From an uncultured Bacteroidales bacterium (GTDB lineage: Bacteria; Bacteroidota; Bacteroidia; Bacteroidales; Bacteroidaceae), in NCBI GenBank assembly GCA_902775375.1, contig CACYLU010000016.1:1-51194 (forward strand): a DNA stretch of 51,194 nt, read 5' to 3'. Under the pieces are notes generated by a model that worked only from the letters and a program-made list of their open reading frames with translations, searched no databases and was not told where the DNA came from. A program made the translations under genes and the position numbers. This document shows positions 7,980 through 16,172 of the stretch, in pieces; positions within the stretch are counted from its first letter, which is position 1, and every line of letters starts with the position of its first letter.

Positions 7980-9065
7980 TTAGAATGCTACTTGTACTTG
8001 TGCCTGAAGCCAATTATAATCTTTTCCTATTTGCTCACCTAAAAGACATCGTGTGTATTGTAACTGCAAACGACATTTCTTGTAAAACCAGTATTGCACT
8101 CCAAAGGTGAGATTAGACTGCTCCCATCCATTTACTTTGGTATTTCGGTCGAAGGTCTCAGCACTAGCTACTACGTCGAGAGCATCCACCACAGGAATAC
8201 TGGAGGTGATATATCCGCCACGTGACCCAACCTTGCCATCTACACCACCCAACCATTCAGCACGTATGGAAGCAGGACGCGCTTCCTTGTATTTACTTCC
8301 AGAATAGGAAAGAGTTTTATATTCAACTCCCACGCTATAGCGGTTGCGCTTGTAGTTCTCACCCACTTGAATTTCTGGGTTCCAAGCTGCAGTTCCGATA
8401 GCATGACCTTTACCAATATATCCTGAAGCCACCAGTCGCAATCCGTTTATAGGGCGAACTTCTAATTTAGCAATAAAATCTTTTTGATTATTCAAATCCT
8501 TCCTATTGATACCCTGCCCACTCATCAAGGCAAATTCATAATGCAACTTTCCATCCGCCAGGTCACCAAATACTTCAATACCCATATCGCGACCATAATT
8601 CACCCCATTTAATGGGTCAGGCCCCTCACCTGCAAGATAGAGCACAGCTTGTGAATAAACATCTATCAATTCCAATTGTGTTGGTGACAAAGGGTTTTCC
8701 ATAGAGAAAGAGTGCTTAAATTGGCCTAATCTCATTGTCAGTTCGTTCCCTTTTGTCACACGGAAATCTGTATAGAATTCTTGAACTACACTTGAAAAGT
8801 CATGCATAAACAAGAAAGACCACCTATCAGTAATCTTTGCTTTTGCCCAAAGCAGCGTACGCTTTAGGTTAAATGAGTTTTGATCTTTTCCATTGGGATT
8901 TTGATAACTCCACCCTGCTTGGGCATAACCATTCAGGGTGATACGTGAGGTGAAATCCTTCAACCAGTTAGGCTCACCTGATTGTTGCTGTGCCATAATA
9001 ACGATGCTTGTGGTCAACATCATAGCCACTGCCAGCAATCTTTGCTTATAAGAAAAACATTTCAT
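7980..9065 (-). CDS. OprO/OprP-type outer-membrane porin
   Basis: A 361-residue exported protein. The signal peptide ends at IVIMAQ, followed by a beta-barrel that fits the phosphate-selective porin O/P family: RITLNGYAQAGWSYQN at the start, LRLGQ-type strands (MRLGQFKHSFSMENPLSP) and a terminal strand QAQVQVAF ending in Phe. In Bacteroidales this family is not restricted to phosphate, so the cargo is unknown. It leads the operon with the symporter and YciI genes, and the promoter upstream is one of the best matches in the window. Confidence 0.8.
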   Translation of the reverse strand: MKCFSYKQRLLAVAMMLTTSIVIMAQQQSGEPNWLKDFTSRITLNGYAQAGWSYQNPNGKDQNSFNLKRTLLWAKAKITDRWSFLFMHDFSSVVQEFYTDFRVTKGNELTMRLGQFKHSFSMENPLSPTQLELIDVYSQAVLYLAGEGPDPLNGVNYGRDMGIEVFGDLADGKLHYEFALMSGQGINRKDLNNQKDFIAKLEVRPINGLRLVASGYIGKGHAIGTAAWNPEIQVGENYKRNRYSVGVEYKTLSYSGSKYKEARPASIRAEWLGGVDGKVGSRGGYITSSIPVVDALDVVASAETFDRNTKVNGWEQSNLTFGVQYWFYKKCRLQLQYTRCLLGEQIGKDYNWLQAQVQVAF

Positions 9066-9105
9066 TTTGTCATAATAGTTTACGCAATTTGCTCAATATC
9101 GGCAG

Positions 9106-9137
9106 CAAAAATAGCATAAATCTATCAAATAGACAAA
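9106..9137 (-). promoter_or_regulatory. promoter of porin-symporter-YciI operon
   Basis: On the minus strand, TTTG (9134-9137), a 20-base spacer and TATTTTTG (9106-9113) match the Bacteroidetes consensus and lie about 40 bases upstream of the porin start. Confidence 0.7.
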
Positions 9138-9159
9138 ACAAAAAGAAAAAAAGGGATAA

Positions 9160-9378
9160 CTAAAAGTAGCTATCCCTATAAACATCAATAAATTCTTCCC
9201 CATTCTCATAGAAGAACTCAACTTTATCTTCTCGAGCCAACCAACCTATGGCTGAAGACAAATCGATGGCGTTTAATCCGGTATCTTCTAACAATTCATT
9301 AAATGTGGCTTTAGTGCCTTTATAAAACAATGTTCGCCATACCAGCCCTGCATTTGTTCCTATATTATCCTTTTTCAT
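9160..9378 (-). CDS. small winged-helix domain protein (DUF2582-like)
   Basis: A 72-residue protein resembling the small winged helix-turn-helix family found in Bacteroidetes: helix 1 in NAGLVWRTLFYKG, recognition region LLEDTGLNAIDLSSAIGWLAR, and wing DKVEFFYENGEEFIDV. Probably DNA-binding, targets unknown. The ATG at 9378 is preferred to 9399 because a TATCTTTG -7 box at 9404-9411 places the transcript start close to 9399. It is monocistronic as far as can be seen. Confidence 0.7.
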   Translation of the reverse strand: MKKDNIGTNAGLVWRTLFYKGTKATFNELLEDTGLNAIDLSSAIGWLAREDKVEFFYENGEEFIDVYRDSYF

Positions 9379-9403
9379 AGCAGTATTTGTTTTAAGCACG
9401 CTT

Positions 9404-9411
9404 CAAAGATA
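9404..9411 (-). promoter_or_regulatory. -7 box of small winged-helix gene
   Basis: Minus-strand TATCTTTG about 26 bases upstream of the ATG at 9378; it supports the shorter start. Confidence 0.5.
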
Positions 9412-9448
9412 TAGAATAATATTTATTTATCAAACATTTTTAGAAAAA

Positions 9449-10525
9449 TTAATACCGGAATATCTGCCGCATTTTTCTAAGCAATTCTTCCCCTCGCAAA
9501 TCGGTTGCAACAATAATTCCGTTACCATCTAACAAGATATTGGCAGGAATAGAGCTGATGCCATAAACTACAGATGCCTCACTGTTCCAGTATTTAAGAT
9601 CACTCAAATGAATCCAGTTGAGTTGATGGTCAACAATAGCATTGATCCACGGCTGGCGACCTCGATCGAACGATAGTCCTACAATTTCAAATCCCTTCTC
9701 ATGATACTTCTGATATACAGCCTTTACATTGTCCATCTCCAGTAAACAAGGAGCACACCAACTTGCCCAAAAATCAATCAACACATAGTTACCATTGCCC
9801 ACATATTCACTGAGTCTGTGACTCACACCAGCTGTATCGGCCTCGATTAAATCAGTAAAACGAGTGCCAATATTGGTTTTTTCATGGTGGTTCAATGTAC
9901 GCCATGCCCCTACGCACAGTGGATGAGACGCATAAGCGTGAGTTTCATCTAGATACTCTTTTAGTTCTTCTATGGTAAGAATATTATAGATTTGCGAAAG
10001 GTATAGTGCAGGAATGACATTATCAGGATTAGAACGAATCACATTCTTCATCTCCACCACCACTTTATTATAAGACGCATTCATCACCCTTCGCAATGAA
10101 TCACGCAATTCTGCTCGCCATTGCCCTACTTGTGCATACTCCATCTGATTCTGCATATAGTCTATGGTAAGGTCGGTAATCTGACGATCAGCTTTGTTAA
10201 GTCGCTCATTAAGTTTAGAGCCCTTCAAAACGCTTCTTTCCATATTAACTTCAACAGAAGTACCGTCAATCAATAAATTCACAGGCAGGTCGGAGCCATC
10301 ATCTGATAAAGTAACAAAAGTATAGTTAGGCAAAGAACCTTTCAGCAGGAACTTACCATTCTCTACCGCAGCTGTATCAATTGGTTCATTGCGAAGCGAA
10401 CTCAGAAAGACAGACTTGACCCCCAATGGCACTGTACCGCTAATGCTATAATCAACCAACTCGTCTTGCGCTACTACCGCCAGACTGAGCAACAACCACG
10501 CAAAAAACAAAGAAAGACGGATCAT
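9449..10525 (-). CDS. TlpA-like thioredoxin with N-terminal DUF4369-like domain
   Basis: A 358-residue exported thiol-disulfide protein. A signal peptide (ending VVAQ) is followed by a beta-rich domain resembling DUF4369 (YSISGTVPLGVKSVFL), a helical linker, and a C-terminal TlpA/AhpC-type thioredoxin domain with the redox motif WCAPC near residue 255 and the cis-proline strand SSIPANILLD. Expected to act in the periplasm as a reductase or isomerase. Its ATG follows the stop of the plug-domain gene with no gap, so the two are translationally linked. Confidence 0.85.
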   Translation of the reverse strand: MIRLSLFFAWLLLSLAVVAQDELVDYSISGTVPLGVKSVFLSSLRNEPIDTAAVENGKFLLKGSLPNYTFVTLSDDGSDLPVNLLIDGTSVEVNMERSVLKGSKLNERLNKADRQITDLTIDYMQNQMEYAQVGQWRAELRDSLRRVMNASYNKVVVEMKNVIRSNPDNVIPALYLSQIYNILTIEELKEYLDETHAYASHPLCVGAWRTLNHHEKTNIGTRFTDLIEADTAGVSHRLSEYVGNGNYVLIDFWASWCAPCLLEMDNVKAVYQKYHEKGFEIVGLSFDRGRQPWINAIVDHQLNWIHLSDLKYWNSEASVVYGISSIPANILLDGNGIIVATDLRGEELLRKMRQIFRY

Positions 10526-11188
10526 TTATTTTAGAGTCGAGATTTCTATTACACCATTGGCACCACGAACGCCATATCCCGAGCCATCCTTGATGACTCT
10601 CAGGTTAGCTATCTCCTCAACTGGTATCAGCGTATCAAGATCCACTCCTTGCAATGCTACTCCATCAAGCACAACCAATGGGTCAGTACCTGAGTTGACT
10701 GAGCTGATACCATGAATCTGTACTTTGCTGGAACCTCCATCGGATGTTACCACCACTCCTGAAATATAGTTGCGTATAAGATCTGGGATAGTGCGCAAGC
10801 CTGAACGCATAATCATCTCATGTGTTACACCATCCCCTACTCTCAATGGAGACAACACAACATACTCATATGTATTCTCTGATTTACCGTCATTGACGGT
10901 ATATTTTTTTTTCTCAAGATTGACTGTAATTTGCCGCCAATCACGCAACAATATCTTAGCATCTGACTTAGCAGAAACAGTTATCTGAAGGGTGTCGCCT
11001 TCAAAGACATTAGTAAAGAAAAACCTTCCTTCCTTATCCGTCTCAACAGCCTTATCAGCCTTCTTCATCCATACGGTAATACCTTTCTTAGGTTTACCAT
11101 TCTTCAAAATAACACCAGAAATATCGTCAGCCATTGAAGAAAGACACATTAAAGAAAGCATTATCCAACCTAATAACCTCTTTTTCAT
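10526..11188 (-). CDS. stand-alone TonB-receptor plug-domain protein
   Basis: A 220-residue exported protein. A signal peptide (to about SSMA) is followed by a carboxypeptidase-regulatory-like Ig domain (DISGVILKNGKPKKGITVW, with EGRFFFTNV), then a TonB-dependent receptor plug with the SusC-like hallmarks IHGISSVNSGTDPLVVLDGV and GVRGANGVIEISTLK at the very end. There is no 22-strand barrel, whereas normal receptors have 700-1000 residues. It ends cleanly at the plug boundary, and its stop abuts the TlpA start, so it looks like a designed short protein and not a truncation. The role is unknown. Confidence 0.8.
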   Translation of the reverse strand: MKKRLLGWIMLSLMCLSSMADDISGVILKNGKPKKGITVWMKKADKAVETDKEGRFFFTNVFEGDTLQITVSAKSDAKILLRDWRQITVNLEKKKYTVNDGKSENTYEYVVLSPLRVGDGVTHEMIMRSGLRTIPDLIRNYISGVVVTSDGGSSKVQIHGISSVNSGTDPLVVLDGVALQGVDLDTLIPVEEIANLRVIKDGSGYGVRGANGVIEISTLK

Positions 11189-11248
11189 TGTTGCATTTTT
11201 TGTCTTATCAGGCGTAAAAATACAAATAAAAAAGAAGAAACAAAAGAT

Positions 11249-11923
11249 TCAGGCAAGTTTTTCACGAGTCGCCTTCAGTGCCAAGTATTTATGCAACCCA
11301 TCGTTACGCAACTTGCATGATGGGCAATGACCGCAACCATCACCTTGAATGCCGTTATAGCAAGTAAGTGTTTCGTTACGTACCAAGTCTAATACGCCCA
11401 GCTGATCGGCCAATTCCCAAGTCTGTGCCTTGTCAATCCACATCAATGGAGTATGCAACACAAACTGATAGTCCATCGCCAGATTCAGTGTTACGTTTAA
11501 TGACTTGACAAAAGCATCGCGACAATCAGGATAACCACTATAATCAGTTTGTGAAACACCTGTCACCAAATGGCGGATGCCTCGTTCGCGAGCATATACG
11601 GCAGCTATACTCATAAAAAACATATTACGTCCTGGCACAAAGGTGTTAGGCAGCCCTCTCTCTGGAACTTCCTGGTCCATCACTATGCTAGTATCTGTCA
11701 GCGAATTACGTCCCAAATGTCCTATCAGTGGAATATCCATCACCTCGAAAGGGACATCGGCCTTCTCTGCTATCTTACGAGCTAAATCCACCTCATTCTG
11801 GTGTTTCTGTCCATAGCGATAGCTCAACGCATACACCTCTCTAAACTCCCGCTTTGCCCAAAATAGACAAGTGGTTGAGTCTTGTCCCCCACTAAATACT
11901 ACCAAAGCTTTATCATCTATCAT
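11249..11923 (-). CDS. queC: 7-cyano-7-deazaguanine synthase QueC
   Basis: QueC converts 7-carboxy-7-deazaguanine to preQ0 with ATP and ammonia in queuosine biosynthesis. The PP-loop FSGGQDST (residues 10-17) and the zinc cysteines C188, C197, C200 and C203 in the CGHCPSC region are all present. The length of 224 is normal. The gene begins two bases after the stop of the precursor transporter, and both would be controlled by the riboswitch candidate at 12607-12642. Confidence 0.95.
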   Translation of the reverse strand: MIDDKALVVFSGGQDSTTCLFWAKREFREVYALSYRYGQKHQNEVDLARKIAEKADVPFEVMDIPLIGHLGRNSLTDTSIVMDQEVPERGLPNTFVPGRNMFFMSIAAVYARERGIRHLVTGVSQTDYSGYPDCRDAFVKSLNVTLNLAMDYQFVLHTPLMWIDKAQTWELADQLGVLDLVRNETLTCYNGIQGDGCGHCPSCKLRNDGLHKYLALKATREKLA

Positions 11924-11925
11924 GA

Positions 11926-12606
11926 TTAAATATCTTTTACATTTAACACATTATATGACACATTATCATCATACACATCTGTGCCTTCTGCTTCCTTGAC
12001 TGCCTTTACTACACGAATAGTTACAGGCAATACAATGATTTCATACAATGTTTTAAGAACAATTTGGGTAACCATCATCACAAAAAGTTCGTACCACCCG
12101 ATGACCCAGCCAAAAGCGATGGGAAAGAAAATGAGAGAATCACCAGTTTCTCCTATTACTGTTGACCAAATAGCACGCCATGAGAAATGTGCACCTTTGC
12201 TCACTATCTTCATACGGCTCATCACCCAGGCATTGAGAAATGAACCTACCAGATAGGCCATCAGAGAAGCGAAGGCTATTCGAGGTGCCATACCAAACAC
12301 AAAGTTAAAATGTTCTTCTCCCTCCCAGAAAGGAGCAGCGGGCAAAGCAACAGCAATCAAGCCTACGGCTACTGTGAAGAAATTACTAGCAAAGCCACTC
12401 CAAATGAGCAAGCGCGCCTTGCGATAGCCCCACACTTCAGCCACACAGTCATTGATGATGTATGAAATAGGGAAAATCATCAAACCACCTGTGACACTGA
12501 TGCCAAATACGTTGATAAGCTTAGTTCCTAAAAGATTTGAAGCTACAAGACATACATTGAACAAAATGCCAAGTAGCATGAAAGTAATTGATACTTGTTG
12601 TTTCAT
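11926..12606 (-). CDS. yhhQ: queuosine-precursor transporter (YhhQ family)
   Basis: A 226-residue inner-membrane protein with about six helices and family marks [14 protein letters not shown] (residues 22-36), [19 protein letters not shown] (47-65) and SRMKI...[17 protein letters not shown]. YhhQ-family proteins salvage preQ0/preQ1. Pairing with queC in one operon supports the assignment. Its leader carries a preQ1-I-like aptamer whose 3' strand contains AGGA, 5 bases before the ATG, so translation is probably switched off by ligand. Confidence 0.9.
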   Translation of the reverse strand: MKQQVSITFMLLGILFNVCLVASNLLGTKLINVFGISVTGGLMIFPISYIINDCVAEVWGYRKARLLIWSGFASNFFTVAVGLIAVALPAAPFWEGEEHFNFVFGMAPRIAFASLMAYLVGSFLNAWVMSRMKIVSKGAHFSWRAIWSTVIGETGDSLIFFPIAFGWVIGWYELFVMMVTQIVLKTLYEIIVLPVTIRVVKAVKEAEGTDVYDDNVSYNVLNVKDI

Positions 12607-12642
12607 ATTTCCTGTTTTTTACGTGGTGTTCTGGAATACACG
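12607..12642 (-). promoter_or_regulatory. candidate preQ1-I riboswitch
   Basis: The minus-strand leader forms an H-type pseudoknot as in preQ1 class I: P1 CGUG (12642-12639) with CACG (12625-12622), loop AUUCCAG, then ACAC placing an unpaired C directly before the 3' P1 strand, and the A-rich tail UAAAAAACAGGAA. P2 can form between UUCCAG and CAGGAA (UUCC/GGAA plus G-C around an A-A mismatch). The order CAG, ACACC, A-rich, CAGG closely mirrors known aptamers. The tail overlaps AGGA just before the YhhQ start, which suggests translational control. Confidence 0.75.
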
Positions 12643-12678
12643 ACTGCTATTCGCAGCATCACATTTACAAAATCAGCG

Positions 12679-12710
12679 CAAAAGTATACATAATAATTGA
12701 ACTATGCAAA
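12679..12710 (-). promoter_or_regulatory. promoter of yhhQ-queC operon
   Basis: Minus-strand TTTG (12707-12710), 20-base spacer and TACTTTTG (12679-12686) form a near-consensus Bacteroidetes promoter. The predicted start near 12673 yields a leader of about 65 bases that contains a small hairpin and the preQ1-like aptamer. Confidence 0.7.
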
Positions 12711-12749
12711 CTTTTGCGCCGAAAGAGTATTAGCTTGTTTTATGTACTT

Positions 12750-14138
12750 TTAAAAAATGTAGTCTATGCTTGCGCCAAACACTTTGTTGTGACGACTATA
12801 AACATTGGTACCTGGCAAGGTAGTACCATTGTAGTTGGCACTCTGTTTGGTGTATTTACGATAATGAGTCCAGAAATAACCAACATTCACTTTCATACGC
12901 TGAGAAAGGTGAATCACACCGCCCAAACCCACTGAATAAGAATCACAGTAGAAAGATGTATCATACTGGAATTCATCACTAAGGCCATAATCCGTACGTT
13001 GATAGCCAGCACTAAGGGAGAAATACTTGTGTGCATCCCATTCCACACCCACTTGGTATTCGTTTGTACCACGTGTCAATGCTTTCTGCTTGTCATTAGC
13101 CATTTCAGCATTTTTGTCGAAGAAGTGGTGATATTCCACACTTGCACGCAAAGTCGGCAAAATTTCATACATCACAGCACCACTGAATAAAGCAGGCACA
13201 TCGCTAGGGGTATTCACGCCATCACTATAAGCTGCCAATGCGCCATTAGGGTCTGAATTCTCTTTAGTTTCATTCTCAATATTGAGGTTAGCTTTCAACT
13301 CATACTTCAGGCCAATGTTCCATTTGTTCAATTTAATATGAGCTCCGATAATAGGTGCTAAACCCCACCCTTTCTGGTCAACATCCAGTCTAAGATCCAC
13401 CAGGGGCTGATTCGCCATGGCAGCTAGTTGCGAATTGGCAGCAGCTGCAGCTTGAATAACCGGATTCTGCAACAGTTCAGGTTTCGCAGTGGCAGTTACA
13501 TAACCTTTATAGCCACCCACAAAATAGTTCATACGGGCACCCGCATAGATTGATAACCAGTCAGCTGCACGATAAGTGACACCAGCTTGAAAGGCATAGA
13601 TAAACTGGCGTCCTTTCATGGATGTATTAAGGTCATATAGGTCTGAAGCAGCTTGGGCTCCTGTGACCTTCATCACTGACTGCACAGCGGGATTGGCAGC
13701 TATGCCTGCCATCACCATCGAGTCAAACATCGGCAAGCCTTTGCTGTAGGAAGCCTCACCTCCACCACCTATCACGCCACCATAAGCAGAAATTGCCCAA
13801 GGCCCGTTCTTGTATGTCAGAAAGAGTGACGGAATAATAGGAGCAGAAGCAGTACCTTTATAGAAACGGTGGTTATTGGCTTCAGGGAACAAAGGGAACG
13901 TAGCATCAATATTACGCTCCTGATAGGCGTTCTGCCAGTTAAACGACAAATGTAGCCCGTCTCTTTGCAGGAAACCTAATCCTGCGGGATTAGAATAAGG
14001 GCCATCAGAATCTATCATAGCTCCACGAGTCATCATTCTAATAAATGCTACTGACTGGTTTGTATTGGTCAAAATGCCGCCAGCGGAAACAGTAGCTGAA
14101 AGACCCAGCATAGCCAAACTTAAAATTGTTTTTTTCAT
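12750..14138 (-). CDS. FadL/TodX (OMPP1)-family outer-membrane protein
   Basis: A 462-residue exported barrel. The signal peptide ends TVSAGG, followed by the family's N-terminal hatch region with SNPAGLGFL (about residues 49-57), which corresponds to the NPA motif of FadL proteins. A long series of barrel strands follows, ending VFGASIDYIF. FadL-family proteins pass hydrophobic compounds, classically long-chain fatty acids, across the outer membrane. The substrate here is unknown, though etf/acyl-CoA dehydrogenase genes occur elsewhere in the window. It is divergent from the DUF4468 gene across a region with a large dyad. Confidence 0.85.
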   Translation of the reverse strand: MKKTILSLAMLGLSATVSAGGILTNTNQSVAFIRMMTRGAMIDSDGPYSNPAGLGFLQRDGLHLSFNWQNAYQERNIDATFPLFPEANNHRFYKGTASAPIIPSLFLTYKNGPWAISAYGGVIGGGGEASYSKGLPMFDSMVMAGIAANPAVQSVMKVTGAQAASDLYDLNTSMKGRQFIYAFQAGVTYRAADWLSIYAGARMNYFVGGYKGYVTATAKPELLQNPVIQAAAAANSQLAAMANQPLVDLRLDVDQKGWGLAPIIGAHIKLNKWNIGLKYELKANLNIENETKENSDPNGALAAYSDGVNTPSDVPALFSGAVMYEILPTLRASVEYHHFFDKNAEMANDKQKALTRGTNEYQVGVEWDAHKYFSLSAGYQRTDYGLSDEFQYDTSFYCDSYSVGLGGVIHLSQRMKVNVGYFWTHYRKYTKQSANYNGTTLPGTNVYSRHNKVFGASIDYIF

Positions 14139-14208
14139 CTTTTTACCTTATTAAATAAAAGTGGTTAATTTAACGTGTTTTTTTGGAGAATTTTCCTTAA
14201 AACGGCTG

Positions 14209-14216
14209 CAAAGGTA
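14209..14216 (-). promoter_or_regulatory. -7 box of FadL-family gene
   Basis: TACCTTTG on the minus strand, about 70 bases upstream of the ATG at 14138. The dyad at 14254-14284 lies immediately upstream. Confidence 0.5.
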
Positions 14217-14253
14217 TGGTTATTTTCAATATTACGCAACTATTTCGAATACT

Positions 14254-14284
14254 TTTTGCACAAATAATGCATTTTTGTGCAAAA
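14254..14284. promoter_or_regulatory. 31-bp perfect dyad in divergent promoter region
   Basis: TTTTGCACAAA and its exact complement TTTGTGCAAAA flank a 9-base spacer. The site sits between the leftward FadL-family promoter and the rightward DUF4468 promoter and is an obvious operator candidate for a dimeric regulator. Confidence 0.55.
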
Positions 14285-14331
14285 GAAGTAAGTTTCCAAG
14301 TCAAGAGAATACTATTTTAAGTGAAATAATA

Positions 14332-14340
14332 TATCTTTGC
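14332..14340 (+). promoter_or_regulatory. -7 box of DUF4468 gene
   Basis: TATCTTTGC places the transcript start near 14344-14346. This rules out ATG 14342 as a useful start and selects ATG 14366. Confidence 0.6.
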
Positions 14341-14365
14341 AATGAGAATAAACAATCAATTTAAT

Positions 14366-15568
14366 ATGAAGAATTTCATTATTACACTTTGTTTTGCCAC
14401 TATGGCTTTTATAATGCCCCAACAAATCTCGGCCCAGAAGAATGAAAACGCCCACCATGAAGATTCATACTATTTAGTAGGTGCCGTTCCTGAAGTCAAT
14501 GGTAGAGTGGTTTTTAGCAAAGAGTTCAGTATTGTAGGCATGAGTAAAGACGAAGTGTTTGACAAAACACAGGAGTGGATGAATGCTCGCATGAAACAAA
14601 ACGGCAATAAGAGCAAAGTGGCTTACGCAAATAAGGAGAAAGGACAAGTTGCTGCAAATGGTGAAGAATACATTGTATTCTCCAACAGCGCTTTAGCACT
14701 TGACCGCACTAAGGTGATATATCAGATGATAGCCAATTGCGACGATGGCAAGTGTGTGTTACAGATCAGAAATTTACGTTATGACTACCCCAACGAGAAA
14801 GACTTGTATGTGGCAGAAGACTGGATCACTGACGATATTGCGCTCACGAAAGACAAAAGTCGACTGGCGCGTGGTTTTGCTAAATGGCGTAGAAAGACAG
14901 TGGACTTTGTAGATGACATGAATGAGAGTCTGCAAAAAGCATTGAGCGGCTTCACCATCGTACATAACGACGGCAACCCCGAAGAAACACGCAAATCTGA
15001 TGTTGTATCAATAGTAAGCAGTCAAGTTAACGCTACTGAAAGTATTAAATCAGCCGAAGCAGAAAAGCCAGTTGAAGTTGTTAAACCTATAACTAAAGCT
15101 GCCGCTCCTGCCATTAATCCTGCTATTCCTATTGTAACTGCAGATAATGTGAAACCAGCCGAAGTAGAGAAACCCGTTGAAGTTGTTAAGCCAGCAGAGG
15201 TAGAAAAACCTATAGTAACAACTCCTTCTGAAGCCTTTCCTGAGCTAACTTCCGACAAGGTACAAGCCAGCAATGGCAAATTGGTAATTATAATTGGTGA
15301 TGACGAATTCAACCGTACCACTTTGACTGCTAATGCTGGTGGTTATCTGTCTTCTTCTAATGGTTTAAAGTTCATCAATACAATTCTCACGCCTGAGCAA
15401 AGCTACCAGGCACTAGAGCAGGCCAAAGAATACAAGGTAGCCTTCTACCCTAATGGAGCAAACAAGCCATCTGTAGTGTTGAAGTGCCTCAACGCTACGA
15501 AAGAGAAACCTGTACAGGGACGTGCCAACATTTTTATAGGACAGATAACGAGTGTAGAATTACAATAA
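14366..15568 (+). CDS. secreted DUF4468-domain protein with VEKP repeats
   Basis: A 400-residue exported protein (signal peptide ends ISAQ). Residues of about 40-190 match the DUF4468 / TBP-like-fold pattern: PEVNGRVVFSKEFSIVGMSK, and EYIVFSNSALALDRTKVIYQM. A flexible Pro/Val/Glu/Lys linker follows with near-repeats AEVEKPVEVVKP, then a C-terminal domain with LVIIIGDDEFN and FIGQITSVELQ that may be a second small fold. Function is unknown; such proteins are probably periplasmic or surface-attached. The promoter at 14332-14340 decides the start. Confidence 0.75.
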   Translation: MKNFIITLCFATMAFIMPQQISAQKNENAHHEDSYYLVGAVPEVNGRVVFSKEFSIVGMSKDEVFDKTQEWMNARMKQNGNKSKVAYANKEKGQVAANGEEYIVFSNSALALDRTKVIYQMIANCDDGKCVLQIRNLRYDYPNEKDLYVAEDWITDDIALTKDKSRLARGFAKWRRKTVDFVDDMNESLQKALSGFTIVHNDGNPEETRKSDVVSIVSSQVNATESIKSAEAEKPVEVVKPITKAAAPAINPAIPIVTADNVKPAEVEKPVEVVKPAEVEKPIVTTPSEAFPELTSDKVQASNGKLVIIIGDDEFNRTTLTANAGGYLSSSNGLKFINTILTPEQSYQALEQAKEYKVAFYPNGANKPSVVLKCLNATKEKPVQGRANIFIGQITSVELQ

Positions 15569-15579
15569 CCATAAACACT

Positions 15580-15786
15580 ATGGCAGGAGAAGACATCGAG
15601 AAAATCATCATGCAGGGTGTTGTGTTCAGAGGCAAGAGCAACAAACCTAAGGAGACGAACAAGATAAAGACCAAGGCAAAGAAAAAAACGTATATTACAG
15701 GAGCGCACAAGTCTGCCTCTGCTAAGATGAAGGCTGATATACGTAAGCGGCGCGCCAATCGTCCATCGCAGCGCAAAGGTCAATAA
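15580..15786 (+). CDS. small lysine-rich basic protein, 68 aa
   Basis: Starts 11 bases after the DUF4468 stop (MAGEDIEKIIMQGVVFRGKS). It is very rich in Lys and Arg in its second half (KTKAKKKTYITGAHKSAS and KADIRKRRANRPSQRKGQ), with no Cys and no membrane segment. The composition suggests RNA or DNA binding, but I do not recognise a family. It is followed immediately by a strong terminator. Probably cotranscribed with the DUF4468 gene. Confidence 0.6.
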   Translation: MAGEDIEKIIMQGVVFRGKSNKPKETNKIKTKAKKKTYITGAHKSASAKMKADIRKRRANRPSQRKGQ

Positions 15787-15790
15787 AAAG

Positions 15791-15826
15791 AATATCCCCA
15801 CCCATAACGGGCGGGGATATTTTTTT
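15791..15826. terminator. bidirectional intrinsic terminator
   Basis: ATATCCCCaCCC pairs with GGGcGGGGATAT and is followed by a T-run on the plus strand. On the minus strand it is followed by a T-rich stretch, so it can also end tRNA-Cys transcripts. Confidence 0.85.
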
Positions 15827-15827
15827 G

Positions 15828-15899
15828 AGGTGCCTGGCGGATTCGAACCGCCGTGCATGGTTTTGCAGACCAGTGACTCAACCACTCATCCAAGGCACC
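15828..15899 (-). tRNA. tRNA-Cys(GCA)
   Basis: A full cloverleaf on the minus strand: acceptor GGTGCCT/AGGCACC, anticodon loop CTGCAAA (GCA), T-arm GGCGGTTCGAATCCGCC, and U at the discriminator position as expected for tRNA-Cys. CCA is not encoded. The top pair of the anticodon stem (27-43) is a C-U mismatch. A TACATTTG -7 box lies at 15921-15928. Confidence 0.95.
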
Positions 15900-15920
15900 G
15901 AGTTTTGTTGAATGCGGTTG

Positions 15921-15928
15921 CAAATGTA
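15921..15928 (-). promoter_or_regulatory. -7 box of tRNA-Cys
   Basis: Minus-strand TACATTTG, 22 bases upstream of the mature tRNA 5' end. Confidence 0.5.
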
Positions 15929-15950
15929 CAACATTTTTTTTAATTGACAA

Positions 15951-16172
15951 CTATTCGCAACAAGATTTCTTACTTTTTTTGCCGTCATGGCAGCAATTCT
16001 GCACTTTTTGGTCATACTGCCGCTTAAGATCGCAAGGTTGTGGACAATGAGCACATGGATTGTTCCCATCATTTTTGCTCGTCAAGAACATATTCCATAT
16101 ACTCATTCCTACACGGGCTATACATAGCACCACAATGAGTACCACAATCCAGTCTTGCCATGAACCCATCAT
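15951..16172 (-). CDS. FeoB-associated Cys-rich membrane protein
   Basis: A 73-residue protein: one N-terminal membrane helix (DWIVVLIVVLCIARVGMSIW), then a cytoplasmic or periplasmic tail with eight cysteines including CAHCPQPC, NCC and a terminal SCCE. This matches the small Cys-rich proteins that accompany FeoB in Bacteroidetes and Firmicutes, thought to help ferrous iron transfer. The start ATG at 16172 overlaps the feoB stop by 4 bases (ATGA), implying translational coupling. Confidence 0.85.
   Translation of the reverse strand: MMGSWQDWIVVLIVVLCIARVGMSIWNMFLTSKNDGNNPCAHCPQPCDLKRQYDQKVQNCCHDGKKSKKSCCE

Noticed and set aside
10526-11188. Plug-domain protein as a truncated SusC pseudogene
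   Set aside because: No barrel remnants follow; the stop directly abuts the next ATG and the frame is clean from signal peptide to plug end.
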